Part shown: piece by piece, positions 4,933 through 8,463 of the stretch
Position numbering within the stretch: the stretch's first letter is position 1
How the letters are laid out: the number at the start of each line of letters is the position of its first letter
Assembly: GCA_023265495.1 (NCBI GenBank)
Contig: JAHFTP010000065.1
Span: forward strand, 1 to 8,463
Direction of reading: 5' to 3'
DNA: 8,463 nucleotides
Source: Chlamydiota bacterium
Lineage (GTDB): Bacteria; Chlamydiota; Chlamydiia; Chlamydiales; Rhabdochlamydiaceae
The notes under the pieces: generated by a model
What the model was told of the DNA's origin: nothing
The model's database searches: none
The model's input: only the letters and a program-made list of their open reading frames with translations
Translations under genes and position numbers: made by a program

Positions 4933-7900
4933 TCAGCGTATAGTTTTTTTTAGTAGGGATAGGTGCTCCGCTAAAAAGGGAGCTGTCTTTGAAGAGGGGT
5001 TTTTGGCTACCTCTTCGGGGGTGCCGGTAGCTATGAGCTCTCCTCCTTGCTCTCCGGCATCGGGCCCTAGGTCGATAAGAAAGTCGCTTTGCGCCATCAT
5101 GTCGAGGTTGTGTTCTATCATGATGATGGTGTTGCCTTTGTCTGCAAGTGTTTGAAAGATGGAGCTGAGCTTCAAGATGTCCTCACTGTGGAGTCCAATG
5201 GTCGGCTCATCGAGGAGGTATAAGGTTTTTCCTGAGGAGCGCTTAGCGAGCTCTCTACTGAGCCGGATACGTTGCATCTCCCCTCCCGAGAGAGAAACGA
5301 TCTCTTGTCCTAGCTGCAGGTAGCTGAGGCCTACGGCGTGGAGGGTGTCTAATATTTTAAAAATCTTGGGATGTACTTCGAAGAAGGCCTTTGCTTCAAG
5401 AACCGTCATTTTCAGCACTTCGCCTAGGTGCTTGCCTTTGAAAAAGACTTCTAAACTCAAGGGGTTCAATCGATATCCATGGCAGGAATCACAAGGGACT
5501 TTTACTGAAGGGAGGAACTGCAAGTTGATCATTTTTGTTCCAAGGCCCCAGCAAGAAGAGCACATCCCTTTTTTATGGTTATAGCTAAAATGCTTGGGAA
5601 GGAGTCCCCTCGCCTGAGCGGCAGGAAGAGATCCATAGAGATGCCTTAATGGTGTAAGGAGATCTACGTAGGTGCTTATGTCGGCTCGTATCGTATGCCC
5701 TGCCGGGTTTTGATCTAAAGTTATACATTTATCAAAATGGGAAATCCCTTGAATAAGAGATCTTCCAATAACAAAAAAATCTTCTTTACTTCTAGAAGAG
5801 AGGATTTTTTCGACTGATGGTTGGATCAGGTCTAAAAGCAAGGTGGATTTCCCAGCTCCCGACACTCCAGTGATACAAGAGATCCCTCCAATAGGAAAGT
5901 CCACAGAAAAGCCCTTTAGATTGTTGAATGAGGCATTCTCTATGCGCAGCTTCTTAGAGCTTGTGCGTCTTTGTGTAGGCAGGGGAATCTGCTTTCTTCC
6001 ACTGAGATAAGCCCCTGTGAGCGAGTGAGGGTTTTTCTTGATTTGAGCAAGAGAGCCCGACGCTGTAATATGGCCTCCTTGGATTCCTGCGCCTGGTCCA
6101 AAGTCTAAAATGTGGTCTGCAATCTGTATCGTAAGCGGGTCATGCTCTACGAGGACGATGGTATTGCCGATGTCGCGCAGCTCTTTGAGTGCAGTGTTTA
6201 GCAATGTATTATCATAGGGATGTAATCCAATGGTGGGCTCATCAAGGACATACAGACATCCTGTGAGGCCACTGCCCAGCTGTCTGCTGAGCCTGATGCG
6301 CTGTGTTTCTCCACCGCTTAACGTAGGGGCGCTTCGATCTAAGGATAGGTAGCTCAGTCCAATTTTAAGAAGAAAATGGATCCTATGTTGGATTTGTGTG
6401 ATGGTTTCTTCTAAAAAAGATTCTTTAGAAAGGGTTAGTAAAGACAAATCATTGATAAAAGCATGTGCCTCGGAAAGAGACTTTTTACAGAGGTCTGCGA
6501 TAGATACATCCTTTATGCGAACATTCCTTGCAAGAGGGTTTAACCTAGTGCCGAGGCAGGAGGGACAAGTATGTTGCTGCATGAGAGAAGTGAGCAAACC
6601 TTTTATAGCAGAGATTTTTGTTTTGCAGTAGGTGAGCAAAGTTTCATTGATCCCTTTCCATGTGACAAAACATTTTCTTTTCCTTAAGAGCAGAGGTTCG
6701 TCCGATCCTTGAAAGACGAATTGGAGCTGTATTGGTGTGAGGCTGTGAAGGGGGGCATCTATGTCAATGTCTTGGCTAAGAAGACAGGTGATGGCCAGTT
6801 CTAATGAAGCCTCATGGGCAGTATCTTTCCAGAAAAGGTAAAGAAGCTCTGCGGTGGATAGTGCTAGGATTGCGTGGTGCTCAGTGAGGTTGGCTCCATA
6901 TTGAAAGCCGAGGCCTTCACAGTTTAAACACATCCCCTGGCTCGTGTTAAAGGAAAAGGTATGCGGGGTGATGGGAGGATAGGATTTTCCTGTGCTTTCT
7001 ACACAGAAAGCTAGGTTGTATGGCATGTCTTTTTCATCGATAGAAACGATAAGAGATGTGTTTCCACTTGCGGTGGCTTGTTCTATCGCTTCAAAAAGCC
7101 TTTGTCTACTATCCTTGGATAGAACAATCCTATCAATGACTAGCAAGGCTTCATTCTTTTTTTTGGGGTCGAAGGGGATCTCATCGTCTAGTTCGTAGTA
7201 GGTTCCATTCACCCTTATACGTAAAAATCCTTGTTTAAGGAGTCTTTGTTTACTTTGTGAAAAATCTTCTGTCTTGAGTTTTTGTAGAGGTGCAAGAATA
7301 TATACCTTGCTTTTTGGGGGGTAAGAGAGAATCTTATTTACGACATATTCTGGGCTGATCGAAGTGATTTGCTTGCCTGTCTCTGGACAATAGGGGATGC
7401 CTAGATGGGCAAAAAGTACCCGCAGGTAATCGTAGATCTCTGTCATTGTGCCAATCGTACTTCTTGGGTTGCCTGCATGACTTTTTTGTTCTATGGCAAT
7501 GGCTGCAGAGAGGCCTTCTATGCTGTCTACTTTGGGCTTAGCCATCTGCTTTACAAACTGTCTGGCATAGTGAGAAAGGCACTCTATATAGCGCCTCTGT
7601 CCTTCTGCATATAGGGTTTCAAAAGCAAAGGAGCTCTTTCCAGAGCCCGATGGTCCTGTGCATAAGGTGATTTTATCTCTAGGGATAGTTGCGTGGATAT
7701 GTTTTAAGTTGTTTTGGGAGGCTCCCTTGATTTCAAGAGAGGGGGTCACATGTTTTTTTAGAGCAGGCCTTTGCCTAGATAGATATGAGGATCTACTCAG
7801 TGCCAGCTTCACAGCCTCTGCTGTAGGGGATTTTCCTTTAGCAACGGTTTCTGGAGTGCCGGTAGCTACGATCTCGCCTCCGTGCAGGCCGGCTTCAGGT

Positions 7901-8463
7901 CCTATGTCTATCACCCAGTCCGCTGTTTTAACAAGATCCATATTATGTTCGATGACGATAACGGTGTTGCCCTTATCTACGAGGGATTGGAGGATGTCTA
8001 TGAGTTTCCCAATATCGTGAAAGTGGAGCCCTGTCGTAGGCTCGTCCAAGATATAGAGGGTTTTCCCGGATGATGGTTTAGAAAGCTCTTTGGCAAGCTT
8101 GATCCTTTGCGCTTCTCCCCCAGACAATGTTGTTGAAGACTGCCCCAGCTTTAAATAGTCAAGACCTACTTTTTGTAGCAGCTCTAGCTTGGATCTAATC
8201 TTAGGGATGGAGGAGAAAAGCTCTAAGCTCTCCGCAACGCTCATCTCTAGTACATCATAGATGTTTTTATCTTTAAACCGTACGGATAGGGTCTTTTCAT
8301 CAAAGCGCCTTCCTTTACATTGCTCGCACAAGATCCATTCATCTTCCATGAAGTCCATATCGATTTTGACCATGCCCATGCCACTGCAGTAGGGACAAGA
8401 CCCCTCTTTTACGTTGAAGCTGAAACGTCCCACGGAAAAACCTTGAGCCAAGCTCTCCGGTAG
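4933..8463 (-). CDS. uvrA: excinuclease ABC subunit A, double-length chlamydial form (5' end outside window)
   Basis: DNA-damage recognition ATPase of nucleotide excision repair, which loads UvrB at lesions. The visible 1176 codons contain the end of UvrA copy 1 (8463 to about 7745) fused in frame to a complete copy 2 (about 7745-4933, roughly 937 residues, the size of an ordinary UvrA). Copy 1 shows GRFSFNV, a zinc finger (CPYC, CEQC), signature LSGGEAQRIKLAKEL and Walker B LDEPTTGLH. Copy 2 shows Walker A GPSGSGKSSF (near 7640), the UvrB-binding-type region HYARQFVKQMAKPKVDSIEG, signature LSGGETQRIRLSRQL, a second Walker A GVSGAGKSTL (near 5855), zinc finger CSSC/CDSC and signature LSGGEMQRIRLSREL. 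Every ATPase motif looks intact. The first zinc module of copy 2 has lost one Cys (CVES, with CLNC kept). Usual chlamydial UvrA is about 1800 residues, so about 630 are missing here. The frame is open through the window edge, so the TTG at 8451 is not a start. Confidence 0.97.
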   Translation of the reverse strand, partial: LPESLAQGFSVGRFSFNVKEGSCPYCSGMGMVKIDMDFMEDEWILCEQCKGRRFDEKTLSVRFKDKNIYDVLEMSVAESLELFSSIPKIRSKLELLQKVGLDYLKLGQSSTTLSGGEAQRIKLAKELSKPSSGKTLYILDEPTTGLHFHDIGKLIDILQSLVDKGNTVIVIEHNMDLVKTADWVIDIGPEAGLHGGEIVATGTPETVAKGKSPTAEAVKLALSRSSYLSRQRPALKKHVTPSLEIKGASQNNLKHIHATIPRDKITLCTGPSGSGKSSFAFETLYAEGQRRYIECLSHYARQFVKQMAKPKVDSIEGLSAAIAIEQKSHAGNPRSTIGTMTEIYDYLRVLFAHLGIPYCPETGKQITSISPEYVVNKILSYPPKSKVYILAPLQKLKTEDFSQSKQRLLKQGFLRIRVNGTYYELDDEIPFDPKKKNEALLVIDRIVLSKDSRQRLFEAIEQATASGNTSLIVSIDEKDMPYNLAFCVESTGKSYPPITPHTFSFNTSQGMCLNCEGLGFQYGANLTEHHAILALSTAELLYLFWKDTAHEASLELAITCLLSQDIDIDAPLHSLTPIQLQFVFQGSDEPLLLRKRKCFVTWKGINETLLTYCKTKISAIKGLLTSLMQQHTCPSCLGTRLNPLARNVRIKDVSIADLCKKSLSEAHAFINDLSLLTLSKESFLEETITQIQHRIHFLLKIGLSYLSLDRSAPTLSGGETQRIRLSRQLGSGLTGCLYVLDEPTIGLHPYDNTLLNTALKELRDIGNTIVLVEHDPLTIQIADHILDFGPGAGIQGGHITASGSLAQIKKNPHSLTGAYLSGRKQIPLPTQRRTSSKKLRIENASFNNLKGFSVDFPIGGISCITGVSGAGKSTLLLDLIQPSVEKILSSRSKEDFFVIGRSLIQGISHFDKCITLDQNPAGHTIRADISTYVDLLTPLRHLYGSLPAAQARGLLPKHFSYNHKKGMCSSCWGLGTKMINLQFLPSVKVPCDSCHGYRLNPLSLEVFFKGKHLGEVLKMTVLEAKAFFEVHPKIFKILDTLHAVGLSYLQLGQEIVSLSGGEMQRIRLSRELAKRSSGKTLYLLDEPTIGLHSEDILKLSSIFQTLADKGNTIIMIEHNLDMMAQSDFLIDLGPDAGEQGGELIATGTPEEVAKNPSSKTAPFLAEHLSLLKKTIR

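Noticed and set aside
7157..7164. T8 run (A8 in uvrA sense) as a second phase-variation site; a similar T8 at 4944-4951
   Set aside because: Short A/T runs coding Lys are common in AT-leaning genomes, and switching off a repair gene this way has no supporting context.
7700..7790. uvrA as two adjacent genes or a frameshifted pair
   Set aside because: The frame runs uninterrupted from copy 1 into copy 2 through a short linker, as in known chlamydial UvrA.
7658..8020. Open frame of 120 codons on the + strand, antisense to uvrA
   Set aside because: It mirrors highly conserved UvrA ATPase sequence; a similar open frame at 4898-5155 lies opposite the corresponding paralogous segment. No ribosome-binding site or recognisable protein.
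8449..8451. TTG at 8451 as the uvrA start codon
   Set aside because: The frame stays open to the window edge and the sequence begins in the middle of a UvrA, next to the GRFSFNV motif of the second ATPase half.
1..8463. tRNA, rRNA, CRISPR array, insertion sequence, attachment site
   Set aside because: No cloverleaf, no regularly spaced repeats, no transposase-like protein and no terminal inverted repeats were found by reading both strands.

Overview
The window reads as chromosomal DNA from a bacterium of the phylum Chlamydiae, probably one of the environmental families (Waddlia- or Simkania-like) rather than the genus Chlamydia. Two things point there. The right 40% is a double-length UvrA, in which one reading frame carries the end of one UvrA followed directly by a second complete UvrA; this fusion is typical of Chlamydiae. 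The left half encodes a signal-peptide-bearing beta-barrel protein of the Legionella-OMP/MOMP-like type that environmental chlamydiae carry in multiple copies. The genus is an inference, because no rRNA or species marker is present.

Layout from left to right. Positions 1-110 hold no complete gene, but they contain a plausible extended -10 promoter. Positions 111-833 (+) encode an exported histidine phosphatase whose RHG motif reads HHG. A hairpin at 843-871 ends the converging minus-strand gene. Positions 897-2060 (-) encode a MOMP-like outer-membrane beta-barrel protein. A 152-bp divergent spacer (2061-2212) follows. Positions 2213-4471 (+) encode a secreted multidomain papain-type cysteine peptidase, with signal peptide, probable propeptide, C1A-like peptidase, an unassigned beta-rich region, an Ig-like domain and a malectin-type carbohydrate-binding domain. 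A strong hairpin overlaps its stop codon. Positions 4503-4877 (-) encode a small four-helix membrane protein with an acidic tail. Positions 4933-8463 (-) are the C-terminal two thirds of uvrA; its 5' end lies beyond the window.

The first three genes all encode exported proteins: a phosphatase, a porin-like barrel and a glycan-targeted peptidase. This is a small envelope or host-interface cluster. It is followed by a housekeeping DNA-repair gene that appears to be co-transcribed with the small membrane protein.

The most interesting locus is the peptidase gene. It has an intact Cys/Gln/His/Asn catalytic set, an EF-hand-type loop inserted between the catalytic His and Asn, and a C-terminal malectin domain that keeps the likely sugar-contacting aromatic residues and Asp. 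It also has an uninterrupted run of nine G placed after the peptidase domain and before the Ig-malectin tail. Gain or loss of one G would hit a stop almost at once and leave a peptidase without its sugar-binding tail. This is a candidate phase-variable switch of targeting rather than of catalysis.
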